Assembly (NCBI GenBank): GCA_029289015.1
Contig: JARFUL010000069.1
Location: forward strand, 1-8,092
Direction of reading: 5' to 3'
Source of the DNA: Syntrophobacteria bacterium
GTDB lineage: Bacteria > Desulfobacterota > Syntrophobacteria > JARFUL01
DNA: 8,092 nucleotides
The notes beneath the pieces were generated by a model. It made no database searches and had not been told where the DNA came from. It saw nothing but the letters and a program-made list of their open reading frames with translations. The translations under genes and the position numbers were made by a program. Every line of letters begins with the position of its first letter. The first letter of the stretch is position 1. Shown here in pieces: positions 1 to 6,546 of the stretch.

Positions 1-904
1 TCTCCACCATCCTCTTTCGCTGGGCTCTATTCACCTCTATCACCGACTTTACGATCTTGAGGTCGTAGCCCAGGCTGTCGGCCATCTCCGCGAACGCGCT
101 GGTGTCTTTGGGGAAGCAGGAGCCGCCGAACCCGGGCCCGGGGTGGAGGAACTTGGAGCCTATGCGCCCGTCGAGGCCCATGGCCTTGGCCACCACGTGC
201 ACGTCCGCGCCCGCGAGGTCGCAGAGGTTGGCCACCTCGTTTATGAAGGAGACCTTGGTGGCCAGGAACGCGTTGGACGCGTACTTTATCATCTCCGCGG
301 TCTTTATGTCCGTGAGCACGAAGGGGGTATCCCTGAGATAGAGCGGCCTGAAGAGGTCCTTCATTGTCTCCGCGGCCCTTTCGGACTCCGCGCCGATCAC
401 CACCCTGTCGGGCCGCATGAAGTCCTCGATCGCGGAGCCTTCCCTCAAGAACTCCGGGTTGGACACGATGTCGAAGGGGAGCTCCTCGTTCTGGTTGCCC
501 CTTATGACCTTCGCGATCTCTTCGCCGGTGCCCACGGGCACGGTGGACTTGGTCACAATGACCTTGTAGCTCTTCATGAGCCTCCCTATGGTGGCCGCGA
601 CCTCGCGTACATAGGTCAGGTCTGCCGCGCCGTTCTCAAGGGGCGGGGTCCCCACCGCGATGAAGATAACCAGGGAGTTGGGCACGCAGGATGAGGGGTC
701 GGTGGTGAAGGTGAGTCTCTCCTCCCCCATGTTCTTCTGGACAATCTCCTTGAGACCCGGCTCATAGAAGGGTATCTCGCCCCTGTTGAGGAGCTCTATC
801 CTGGCCTCGTCCACGTCGAGGCAGGTCACGTTGAGCCCGAACTCGGAGAAGCACGCGGCGGTGACCAGCCCCACGTATCCTACTCCCACCACAGAGATCT
901 TCAT
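1..904 (-). CDS. ugd: UDP-glucose 6-dehydrogenase, C-terminus cut by window edge
   Basis: Cytoplasmic NAD-dependent enzyme that oxidises UDP-glucose twice to UDP-glucuronate, the precursor of uronic acids in LPS core, capsule and other glycans. About 301 N-terminal residues are present; the family is usually about 430-450, so the last third lies beyond the left edge. Seen: an N-terminal Rossmann dinucleotide site (VGVGYVGLVTA, residues 6-16), VTKSTVPVGT (117-126), SNPEFLREGSA (148-158, with Glu151), AEMIKYASNAF (203-213, with Lys207 and Asn211) and the catalytic-cysteine motif GGSCFPKD (260-267, Cys263 and Asp267). These match the known catalytic set of the UDP-glucose/GDP-mannose dehydrogenase family. 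The ATG at 904-902 shares one base with the kinase stop codon (TGATG), and AGGAG lies 8 nt upstream (917-913), so the start is well supported and translation is probably coupled. UDP-ManNAc dehydrogenase is the main alternative, but the active-site wording favours Ugd. Confidence 0.93.
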   Translation of the reverse strand, partial: MKISVVGVGYVGLVTAACFSEFGLNVTCLDVDEARIELLNRGEIPFYEPGLKEIVQKNMGEERLTFTTDPSSCVPNSLVIFIAVGTPPLENGAADLTYVREVAATIGRLMKSYKVIVTKSTVPVGTGEEIAKVIRGNQNEELPFDIVSNPEFLREGSAIEDFMRPDRVVIGAESERAAETMKDLFRPLYLRDTPFVLTDIKTAEMIKYASNAFLATKVSFINEVANLCDLAGADVHVVAKAMGLDGRIGSKFLHPGPGFGGSCFPKDTSAFAEMADSLGYDLKIVKSVIEVNRAQRKRMVE

Positions 905-1920
905 CAATCGTTCTCCTTTGGGGACATGACCTCGTCAATGGCCCTCTTGAGCCTCTTGGGCGTCACCGTCGCGGTGCCCACCATGCCCACAACCACGCCC
1001 GCGGCCACGTTGGCCAGGGCCGCGGCCCGCACGGGGCCGAGGCCCGCGGCCAGGGCCAGGGATAGGGCGGCTATCACCGTGTCCCCCGCGCCGGACACGT
1101 CGAAGACCTCCTTGGCCACGGTGGGGATGTGGACCGGCTCGGTCTCCCTGATAAAGATGGACATGCCCTTATCGCCCCTGGTGATGACCATGAATTCGAG
1201 CCCCAGGTGCCTTAGAAGCCCCTCCCCCACCTCGATAAGCGAGTCCTCGTCGGTTATCCTCGAGCCGTACATCTTTCCCGCCTCGTGGTGGTTGGGGGTG
1301 AGGAAGGTCACGTTGGAGTAGAGCTGGAAGTTGTCCACCTTGGGGTCAACCCCGAGAAAGACCCCCGCGAGCCCCACGAGCCCCCTGAGCTCCTCCATGA
1401 GCTCCTCGGTGACGAACCCCTTGCCGTAGTCGGCCACCACCACGCCGTCTATGCTGCCCAGCGCCCCCTCAACATAATCGAGGGCCTTCTGCACGGTCTT
1501 GGGGCTGATGCCGTCCTTTTGCTCCCTGTCGAGGCGGACCACCTGCTGGCTGTGCGCGATTATCCTGGTCTTTACCGTGGTGACCCTGCCGGGCTCCAGG
1601 AACACCCCGTCCGCGGGGCAATCAAGCCCTTCCAGCATCTCACAGAGCGAGCGGCCCGCGGGGTCGTCCCCCGCCACCCCCGCGATGAGACCCTTTCCAC
1701 CGAGGTCAATCACGTTGTGGAGCACGTTGGCCGCGCCGCCCAGCACCATGGACTCCTTGTTCACCTCCACCACGGGCACCGGGGCCTCCGGTGAGATGCG
1801 CTCCACCGCGCCCCAGATGAACTTGTCCACCATGAGGTCGCCCACCACGATCAGCCTCGCGGAAGGGAAGCGGTCCACCGCGTCCTTGAGCTCTCTTATG
1901 TCCTGAACTATCCGGTTCAC
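904..1920 (-). CDS. rfaE1: D-glycero-beta-D-manno-heptose-7-phosphate kinase (stand-alone RfaE domain I / HldA type)
   Basis: PfkB/ribokinase-family sugar kinase, 338 aa, predicted to phosphorylate heptose 7-phosphate at C1 in the ADP-heptose pathway for LPS inner core. Seen: VVGDLMVDKFIWGAVERISP (residues 25-44), closely resembling the start of E. coli HldE; the glycine-rich VLGGAANV (59-66); TPNHHEA (208-214); and the C-terminal PfkB signature DVSGAGDT (274-281), whose Asp280 is the expected catalytic base. This is followed by NVAAGVVVGMVGTATVTP, typical of RfaE. The protein ends where the kinase domain ends, so the nucleotidyltransferase half of bifunctional HldE (about 477 aa) is absent. 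Start is GTG at 1920-1918 in a GTGA overlap (4 bp) with the upstream GT9 stop, with GGAG 8 nt upstream. Ugd follows with a 1-bp overlap. Position among GT9 genes supports a heptose role over other PfkB sugars. Confidence 0.93.
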   Translation of the reverse strand: MNRIVQDIRELKDAVDRFPSARLIVVGDLMVDKFIWGAVERISPEAPVPVVEVNKESMVLGGAANVLHNVIDLGGKGLIAGVAGDDPAGRSLCEMLEGLDCPADGVFLEPGRVTTVKTRIIAHSQQVVRLDREQKDGISPKTVQKALDYVEGALGSIDGVVVADYGKGFVTEELMEELRGLVGLAGVFLGVDPKVDNFQLYSNVTFLTPNHHEAGKMYGSRITDEDSLIEVGEGLLRHLGLEFMVITRGDKGMSIFIRETEPVHIPTVAKEVFDVSGAGDTVIAALSLALAAGLGPVRAAALANVAAGVVVGMVGTATVTPKRLKRAIDEVMSPKEND

Positions 1921-2972
1921 CTTCCAAGCTCCACTGTCTGGGCGAGCTCTTTCACCGCGAGGGCCACCTCCGATGGTTCGATGGCTGAGAGCTCCCCGTC
2001 CTTTTTGAGCACCCGGTGGTCCACCTTCCAGGGGTGCCAGATCTCGGGGTCCTGGCGGCCGAAGAGCCCCACCACTGGCCTGGCTGCCGCGGCGGCCAGG
2101 TGCATGGGGCCGCCCTGGACCGTGACGAATATATCACATAACGAAATGGCCGCGACAAAGCTTTTGAGCCTGCGCGTGGAAAAAATGGGGGGCAAAGGAT
2201 CAAGCTCGCCGGCCAGGCGGCGCACGGAAGGCTCGTCCGGGGGGGCTGAGGAGAAGAGAACCTCCATGCCCATCTCCGTGAGAGCCCTGACGAGCATGAT
2301 GAAGCTCGGGCCCGGCCAGGTACGGCCCTCCTCCGGCCTTCCGCTGACGTTCACCATGACCAGCGGCCTGCCCGGGACCGGGTTTTGGACCTTGAGAAAC
2401 TCCCTGAACTCCTTAAAATCACTATCTGATAGCGATATGCGGGCCGGGGGCGGGTCCGAGGGGTCCACGCCCAGGGGCGCGAGCATCATCGCGGTCTTCA
2501 CCGTTTCGTGGACGGACCGAAGGTCCTCGGGCAAGGTCCGGTTGAAAAAGGCCCGGGGGATGAACCCTCCCGCGCCGGGCCTCCGGCCGATCCTCAGGGG
2601 CGCGCGGCTCATGAAGACCAGCCAGCCCTGGGACCCGGAGTAGCGCGACTTGAGCCCCACCGCGACGTCGAACCCCTCGCGTCTTACCTCCCCGAACATC
2701 CCGAGCATCCCCCACCAGGCCGCAAGCGGGCTCCTCGGGCGGATGTGCTTGGCCTTGTCGTAGACAAAGACCCGGTCAATGTCCGGGTGGCCCGAGACCA
2801 CCTCCTCGGTGAGCCGACAGACCAGGATGCCTATGTATGCGCCAGGAAGCCTCTTTCTGAGGAGCGTCACCGCGGGCAGGGTGCACACAACGTCGCCTAT
2901 GTTGTCGTTGCGCACGAGGAGAATGCGGGGCTCTGCACCCAGGGAAATTGCCTCGCGGCTCACGTCAGACAC
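1917..2972 (-). CDS. GT9-family glycosyltransferase (heptosyltransferase-like) with altered donor motif
   Basis: 351 aa, predicted cytoplasmic or inner-face enzyme of the GT9 (ADP-heptose:LPS heptosyltransferase) family. Seen: an N-terminal motif ILLVRNDNIGDVVCTLPAV (residues 17-35) whose Gly26-Asp27 matches the conserved GD of WaaC/WaaF; a mid-protein VNVSGRPEEGRTWP (207-220), equivalent to the usual N-x-G...K/R-x-W-P segment; and the C-terminal FVTVQGGPMHLAAAAARPVV (282-301), equivalent to the family's D-S/T-G-x-x-H motif. The usual Asp is Gln286 and the Ser/Thr is Gly287. The Cys cluster found in the two other GT9 proteins of this window is also absent. Start is GTG at 2972, with GGGAGG 5 nt upstream (2983-2978), overlapping the preceding gene by 8 bp; GTG at 2963 is a possible later start. 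No signal peptide or membrane segment is evident. Family is clear; donor and acceptor are unknown. Confidence 0.88.
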   Translation of the reverse strand: MSDVSREAISLGAEPRILLVRNDNIGDVVCTLPAVTLLRKRLPGAYIGILVCRLTEEVVSGHPDIDRVFVYDKAKHIRPRSPLAAWWGMLGMFGEVRREGFDVAVGLKSRYSGSQGWLVFMSRAPLRIGRRPGAGGFIPRAFFNRTLPEDLRSVHETVKTAMMLAPLGVDPSDPPPARISLSDSDFKEFREFLKVQNPVPGRPLVMVNVSGRPEEGRTWPGPSFIMLVRALTEMGMEVLFSSAPPDEPSVRRLAGELDPLPPIFSTRRLKSFVAAISLCDIFVTVQGGPMHLAAAAARPVVGLFGRQDPEIWHPWKVDHRVLKKDGELSAIEPSEVALAVKELAQTVELGR

Positions 2973-4119
2973 GGACCCCTCCCAGGATCTCCTTTTCGAA
3001 GAAATCGAGGTACCGGGCCGAGATCTTATTCCAGGTGAAGGAGGCCTCCACCCTTTCCCTGCCCCTTTGGCCCATCTGGGTCCTAAGATCGCGGTCCCCG
3101 AGAAGCTTTAGGAGCGCGTCCGCCAGCCCCTCGGTGTCGCCGGGGTTCACCAGGAGCCCGGTCTCACCGTGGACCACTGCCTCTGCCACCCCCCCGGATC
3201 TCCCTCCCACCGCGGGCAGGCCCGCGGCCGCGGCCTCCAGGAACGATATGCCGAACCCCTCCACCTCTCCCCTTGCCTCGTCCTCCCTGCTGGGGAGCAC
3301 GAACACGTCCCCCAGCCGGTAGAAGGGGCCCAGCTCATCGTCGGTGATGAAGCCCGCGAAGATCACCCTGTCCGCAACCCCCAGGTCCCCGGCCAGGGTT
3401 CTGAGGTTCGCCTCCTCCGGGCCCCTGCCCCCCACGAGAAAGGCCACGTCCGGCACGTGGGCCGCGACCCTTGGCAGGGCTCTTATCACCTCGTCGAGCC
3501 CCTTTCTCTTCACGAGCCGCGCCACGGTGACCAGGACCTTTCTCCCCGCCACGCCGTACCTCTGGGCAAGGAGTTCGTCCCTTTGGCCCGCGAACCCCTC
3601 GGGGTCCACCCCGTTCTCTATCACCGCGACCCTGGACGGGTCCACCCCTACCTTCTCAATGAGCCCTTTTGAATAGTTGGAGACCGCGACCGCGCCCTCG
3701 GCCCTGTTGAACGCGGTCCGCATGAGCCAGCGCCACCTGGGGGACGCGAACTTATGGCTCACGATCTCCGTGCCGTGGACCTGGATCGCGAAACCGGTGC
3801 CCCTGGGAAGAAGGGCCGCGGCAAGGCCGAAGGGGTGCCAGGTCGCGGCAAAGACCATATGCGGCCTTACGGACGCGATGAGGGAGAAGAGATGGGGCCA
3901 CGCGAAGAGAGGCTTGAGCGCCTTGGCCTTGGGAAGGCCCATGCGGAACACCTCAAAGGGCTTGGCCAGATCGCTGGCCTTCTCTCCCTGGGTCTGCTTC
4001 GCGCACAGGACTATGACCTTGGCCCCCAGCCTGGTGAGCCCGTGGGCCAGCTCGCCCGCGACCCTGGAGACGCCCCCGTCCCAGGGAGGAAAGTCGGGTG
4101 TGGCTAAAATTATGCGCAT
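2965..4119 (-). CDS. GT4-family glycosyltransferase
   Basis: 384 aa, two-Rossmann (GT-B) retaining glycosyltransferase, probably adding a sugar from a nucleotide donor to LPS core or a related glycan at the cytoplasmic face. Seen: N-terminal TPDFPPWDGGVSRVAGELA (residues 7-25) with the Gly-rich loop; VHGTEI (114-119); VAVSNYSKG (144-152); VIENGVDPEGF (166-176); the donor-binding VARLVKRKGLDE (199-210) with Arg201 and Lys206; and EGFGISFLEAAAAGLP (287-302), the EX7E motif with Glu287 and Glu295. General shape resembles PimB/PimC-like GT4 proteins. The ATG at 4119 is firm: an in-frame TAA lies at 4131-4129, with no start codon between. It has only a poor Shine-Dalgarno (CGGTAA), unlike its neighbours. 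It is the first gene after the 88-bp gap, so it likely opens a transcription unit; the next gene overlaps it by 8 bp. Sugar specificity cannot be read. Confidence 0.9.
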   Translation of the reverse strand: MRIILATPDFPPWDGGVSRVAGELAHGLTRLGAKVIVLCAKQTQGEKASDLAKPFEVFRMGLPKAKALKPLFAWPHLFSLIASVRPHMVFAATWHPFGLAAALLPRGTGFAIQVHGTEIVSHKFASPRWRWLMRTAFNRAEGAVAVSNYSKGLIEKVGVDPSRVAVIENGVDPEGFAGQRDELLAQRYGVAGRKVLVTVARLVKRKGLDEVIRALPRVAAHVPDVAFLVGGRGPEEANLRTLAGDLGVADRVIFAGFITDDELGPFYRLGDVFVLPSREDEARGEVEGFGISFLEAAAAGLPAVGGRSGGVAEAVVHGETGLLVNPGDTEGLADALLKLLGDRDLRTQMGQRGRERVEASFTWNKISARYLDFFEKEILGGVRV

Positions 4120-4207
4120 TTTACCGTGTTATGAGAAAATTCGGGCCGGATTCGCCGATTTGTTAAGGCATGATACAACTAATAGCGGACAATTTGAACT
4201 CTCTTCC
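4120..4207 (-). other. Intergenic region separating two gene blocks
   Basis: This is the only stretch in the window without coding. By hand count it is about 42% G+C, clearly lower than the flanking genes. Reading on the minus strand, it follows the TAG stop of the GT4 gene at 4208-5398 and precedes the ATG of the GT4 gene at 2965-4119. It contains a candidate sigma70-type promoter (4170-4198). I see no strong GC hairpin followed by a T-run, so no intrinsic terminator is called; an imperfect bulged stem at about 4138-4160 is too weak to rely on. Confidence 0.8.
4170..4198 (-). promoter_or_regulatory. Candidate sigma70-type promoter
   Basis: On the minus strand, TTCAAA (4198-4193, 4 of 6 matches to TTGACA) is followed after exactly 17 nt by TATCAT (4175-4170, 5 of 6 matches to TATAAT). 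The expected start of transcription is around 4164-4163, giving a leader of about 45 nt before the ATG at 4119. It lies in the only non-coding, A+T-richer gap of the window, which makes a chance match less likely. It would drive the GT4, GT9, rfaE1 and ugd genes. No operator or riboswitch was recognised beside it. Confidence 0.5.
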
Positions 4208-5398
4208 CTAATCAAGCATTTCCCCGTAGAGTTCCGTGACGCCGGACACGTACGCTTCGGGGCTGAAGAGCCTTTTGGCCCTCTCTTTACCCGCGCGGCC
4301 CATCTCTTGCCTGAGCCCCGGGTCTGCCAGGAGCCTTTCGATAGACCCGGCAAGCCCCTCACCGTCTCCCGGGGCCACGAGGAGCCCGGTTACCCCTTCT
4401 TCCACCTGCTCGGGGATGCCCCCCACCCGGGAGGCCACCAGGGGCACCCCCGCGGCCATGGCTTCGAGCGCGACCCTGGGGAAGGACTCGTTACGGGACG
4501 GGATCACCGCGACATCGGCCAAATGGAAGTACCTGGCCGCATTTTCTCTAAACCCCGCGAACACGCAGTTTTGGGCCACACCGAGGCTCCCGGCCCTCCT
4601 CTTCACCTCCCCGAGGTTCGGGCCGTCCCCGATGAAAACCATCTTTAGCGCGGGAAAGCGGCCCACGAGCTCCCTTGCGGCATCTAGGAGCAGCTCCTGG
4701 CCCTTGAATGGCAGAAACGAGGCCACGGTGAGGACCACCAGGTCGCCTGGCCCGAGGCCCAGCTCCCGGGCCTCGGGGCCGGACCGGCCTATCCCCTCGT
4801 CCTCTACCTCCACCCCGTTGTAGACCACCCGGACCCTGGAGGGGTCGATCCCCTGGGAGGAGTACGCGTCGCGGGTGGCCCGGCTCACGGAGACGAACGC
4901 TCTTGCGGCCCGGTTGGCCAGGGAGACCTCCTCGGGGAAGAGGGTGACGATCTTTCTCAGGTGCTGGACAACGGGCAGCCCCAGCTCCCGGGCGGCCCTG
5001 AGCACCTCGAAGTTGGAGGAGGGCTGGTTGTTGGTGTGCACAAGGTCCGGGCCTATCTGGGCTATGGCCCCCTTCAGCGCGTCTGTCAGGCGCGCGCCCA
5101 CCAGCGCGCGATCCAACCGGCGAACCGCGCGCTTGCTCCCTAAGGTGGCGAACCTCACCGCCTCCTTGAGCGGCTTGTAATAGCCGGGCTTTCGGGGTTC
5201 TTGGACATAAAAGGGGGTGTCCAAAGACTCAAAGAGCGCGCTCACCGGGGCCGGGCCCGCGGGAAAATCGCTGTAGAAGAGCGCAAGGGGAGCGAGACGC
5301 GCGCGATCAAGCCCGCGCACGAGCATGAGGAGGGACGCTATGCCCCCGCCGAACTCGTTGCCCGTGTCCACGAAGAGGATCTTTCGGGCCCTGCTCAC
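4208..5398 (-). CDS. GT4-family glycosyltransferase
   Basis: 396 aa from the chosen start. Predicted retaining GT-B glycosyltransferase of the LPS core or surface-glycan pathway. Seen: N-terminal ILFVDTGNEFGGGIASLL (residues 7-24) with the Gly-rich acceptor-domain loop; LVHTNNQPSSNFEVLRAARE (119-138); FVSVSRATRDAY (168-179); VVYNGVE (191-197); VASFLPFKGQE (225-235), where Lys232 is present but the preceding donor-site Arg of many relatives is not (Ser227); and NESFPRVALEAMAAGVPLV (303-321), the EX7E motif with Glu304 and Glu312. An open frame continues upstream to 5500, but the GTG at 5398-5396 is preferred: it overlaps the previous stop as GTGA, has GGGAG 5 nt upstream, and the extra N-terminal 34 residues (rich in Gly and Arg) look like out-of-frame translation. 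It is the last gene before the 88-bp gap. Donor and acceptor are unknown. Confidence 0.9.
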   Translation of the reverse strand: MSRARKILFVDTGNEFGGGIASLLMLVRGLDRARLAPLALFYSDFPAGPAPVSALFESLDTPFYVQEPRKPGYYKPLKEAVRFATLGSKRAVRRLDRALVGARLTDALKGAIAQIGPDLVHTNNQPSSNFEVLRAARELGLPVVQHLRKIVTLFPEEVSLANRAARAFVSVSRATRDAYSSQGIDPSRVRVVYNGVEVEDEGIGRSGPEARELGLGPGDLVVLTVASFLPFKGQELLLDAARELVGRFPALKMVFIGDGPNLGEVKRRAGSLGVAQNCVFAGFRENAARYFHLADVAVIPSRNESFPRVALEAMAAGVPLVASRVGGIPEQVEEGVTGLLVAPGDGEGLAGSIERLLADPGLRQEMGRAGKERAKRLFSPEAYVSGVTELYGEMLD

Positions 5399-6546
5399 CG
5401 TGTCTCCCTCTTTGGGCCGCGAGAATCTCCCAGCCTGCCCATTACCGCGTCCGCGACCTCCTTCACCGTGATGGCCTCCATGCACTCGGCATACTCGCAC
5501 CTCTTGCTCACGCAGTCCTCGCAGGTGCGCGACTTCTGGATTATATGGTGCTTTTCCAGGTCGTACCCGGGGCCGGACCTCTTCGAGTCGGCCATCGCGA
5601 AGAGCGACACCGTGGGGGTGCCCAGCGCTACGGCCATGTGGAGAACCCCCGTGTCCGGGGTTACCAGCACGTTGAACCTCTCTATGAGCGCGGGGAGGTC
5701 CCCTAGAGCACCGTGCCCCGCGGTGACGGTGGCATGCTCAACCCCCGCGGCCTCTCGTACCTCTTCCAGGATCTGCCTCTCGCCCGGGGAGCCGGTGAGC
5801 ACGAACCTGAGCGCAGGACTCCTCGCGGCAAGGCTCTTAATCAGCTCCGCGTACCTTTTTGGGGGCCACCTGCGGCTCGGGGTGGCCGCGCCCACCTGGA
5901 GCCCGGTCACAATGTGACCTCTTTGGATCCCCCGATCCGCGAGGAGCGTTTCCACCCGGTCCCTCGATTCTTCCGCGACGGTAAGCTCCATCCTCCTGTC
6001 GTCGGTGGGGCAGCCTGCCAGGGCCGCGACCTTGAGCCGGTCGTCGATCACGTGGAGGGACATGTCCGCCGTGTTCTCCGGCCGGGGGTCGGGATTGGAC
6101 AGGAGAAAGGTGTATTCGGACTCATTGGGCACCCGGACGACGAAGCGCGCGCCCGAGAGGTAGGCCATGGGCTTCACCTGGGGGCCATTGCCGTGGAAGA
6201 TGAGCGCGAGGTCGAAGTTCTCCCGCCTCATTTCAGAGATGGTGGAGAAGAACCTCCTGTACCCCCCGAAGTAGGGGATCACGCTGTCCACGTGGGGGTT
6301 GTTTTTGAAGATATCCAGGTATCTTACGTGGAAGTGGCCCACTATTTTGGCCCGGGGATACTGTCTTCTCACCACGCGTATCCCCGGGGTGGAAAAGAGC
6401 GTGTCCCCCAGCGCGGTGGAGGAGACCACGAGGATATTTTTCACCTCCCCGGGCTTCAAATGGCTGATGTGGGTCTCTCTAAAGTCCAGCGCCTTTATGA
6501 GCCGCATCCCGGCCCACAGCAGCCCGTCTCGCACCCTAAAACCCAA
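5395..6546 (-). CDS. GT9-family glycosyltransferase (ADP-heptose:LPS heptosyltransferase-like)
   Basis: Up to 383 aa, GT9 family, predicted to transfer heptose (or a related sugar) to the LPS inner core at the cytoplasmic face. Seen: ILVVSSTALGDTLFSTPGI (residues 38-56) with the conserved Gly47-Asp48; GLQVGAATPSRRWPPKRYAE (215-234), the W-P segment; and VTPDTGVLHMAVALGTPTV (295-313), the canonical D-T-G-x-x-H donor motif (Asp298). A Cys cluster follows, C-x2-C-x4-C-x4-C (342, 345, 350, 355), then a short tail. Three in-frame starts are possible: TTG at 6546 (preceded by GGGGGAG, 4 nt spacer, 11-bp overlap with the previous gene), GTG at 6534 (1 nt after the previous stop) and ATG at 6507. All leave the domain intact, since it begins near residue 37. 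The next gene starts inside its TGA stop. Which heptosyltransferase step it performs is not determined. Confidence 0.9.
   Translation of the reverse strand: MGFRVRDGLLWAGMRLIKALDFRETHISHLKPGEVKNILVVSSTALGDTLFSTPGIRVVRRQYPRAKIVGHFHVRYLDIFKNNPHVDSVIPYFGGYRRFFSTISEMRRENFDLALIFHGNGPQVKPMAYLSGARFVVRVPNESEYTFLLSNPDPRPENTADMSLHVIDDRLKVAALAGCPTDDRRMELTVAEESRDRVETLLADRGIQRGHIVTGLQVGAATPSRRWPPKRYAELIKSLAARSPALRFVLTGSPGERQILEEVREAAGVEHATVTAGHGALGDLPALIERFNVLVTPDTGVLHMAVALGTPTVSLFAMADSKRSGPGYDLEKHHIIQKSRTCEDCVSKRCEYAECMEAITVKEVADAVMGRLGDSRGPKRETR
5404..5408 (-). promoter_or_regulatory. Ribosome binding site fixing the GT4 start at 5398
   Basis: GGGAG on the minus strand lies 5 nt before the GTG at 5398-5396, which itself overlaps the upstream TGA (GTGA). 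This argues for a coupled restart here rather than at the longer open frame beginning near 5500. Confidence 0.6.

Noticed and set aside
4138..4160. Possible hairpin terminator after the GT4 gene at 4208-5398
   Set aside because: The stem needs two bulges, the loop-side pairing is short, and the T-run is brief and inside the stem. It also lies downstream of the candidate promoter, so it would sit in the next gene's leader.
3677..4648. Long plus-strand open frame (323 aa) across the gap and two GT4 genes
   Set aside because: It is antisense to two clear GT4 genes, its translation has no recognisable domain, and high G+C DNA yields such frames by chance.
5399..5500. N-terminal extension of the GT4 protein to 430 aa
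   Set aside because: The extension overlaps the end of the upstream GT9 gene out of frame and is Gly/Arg-rich without domain character; the GTG at 5398 has a coupled start and Shine-Dalgarno.
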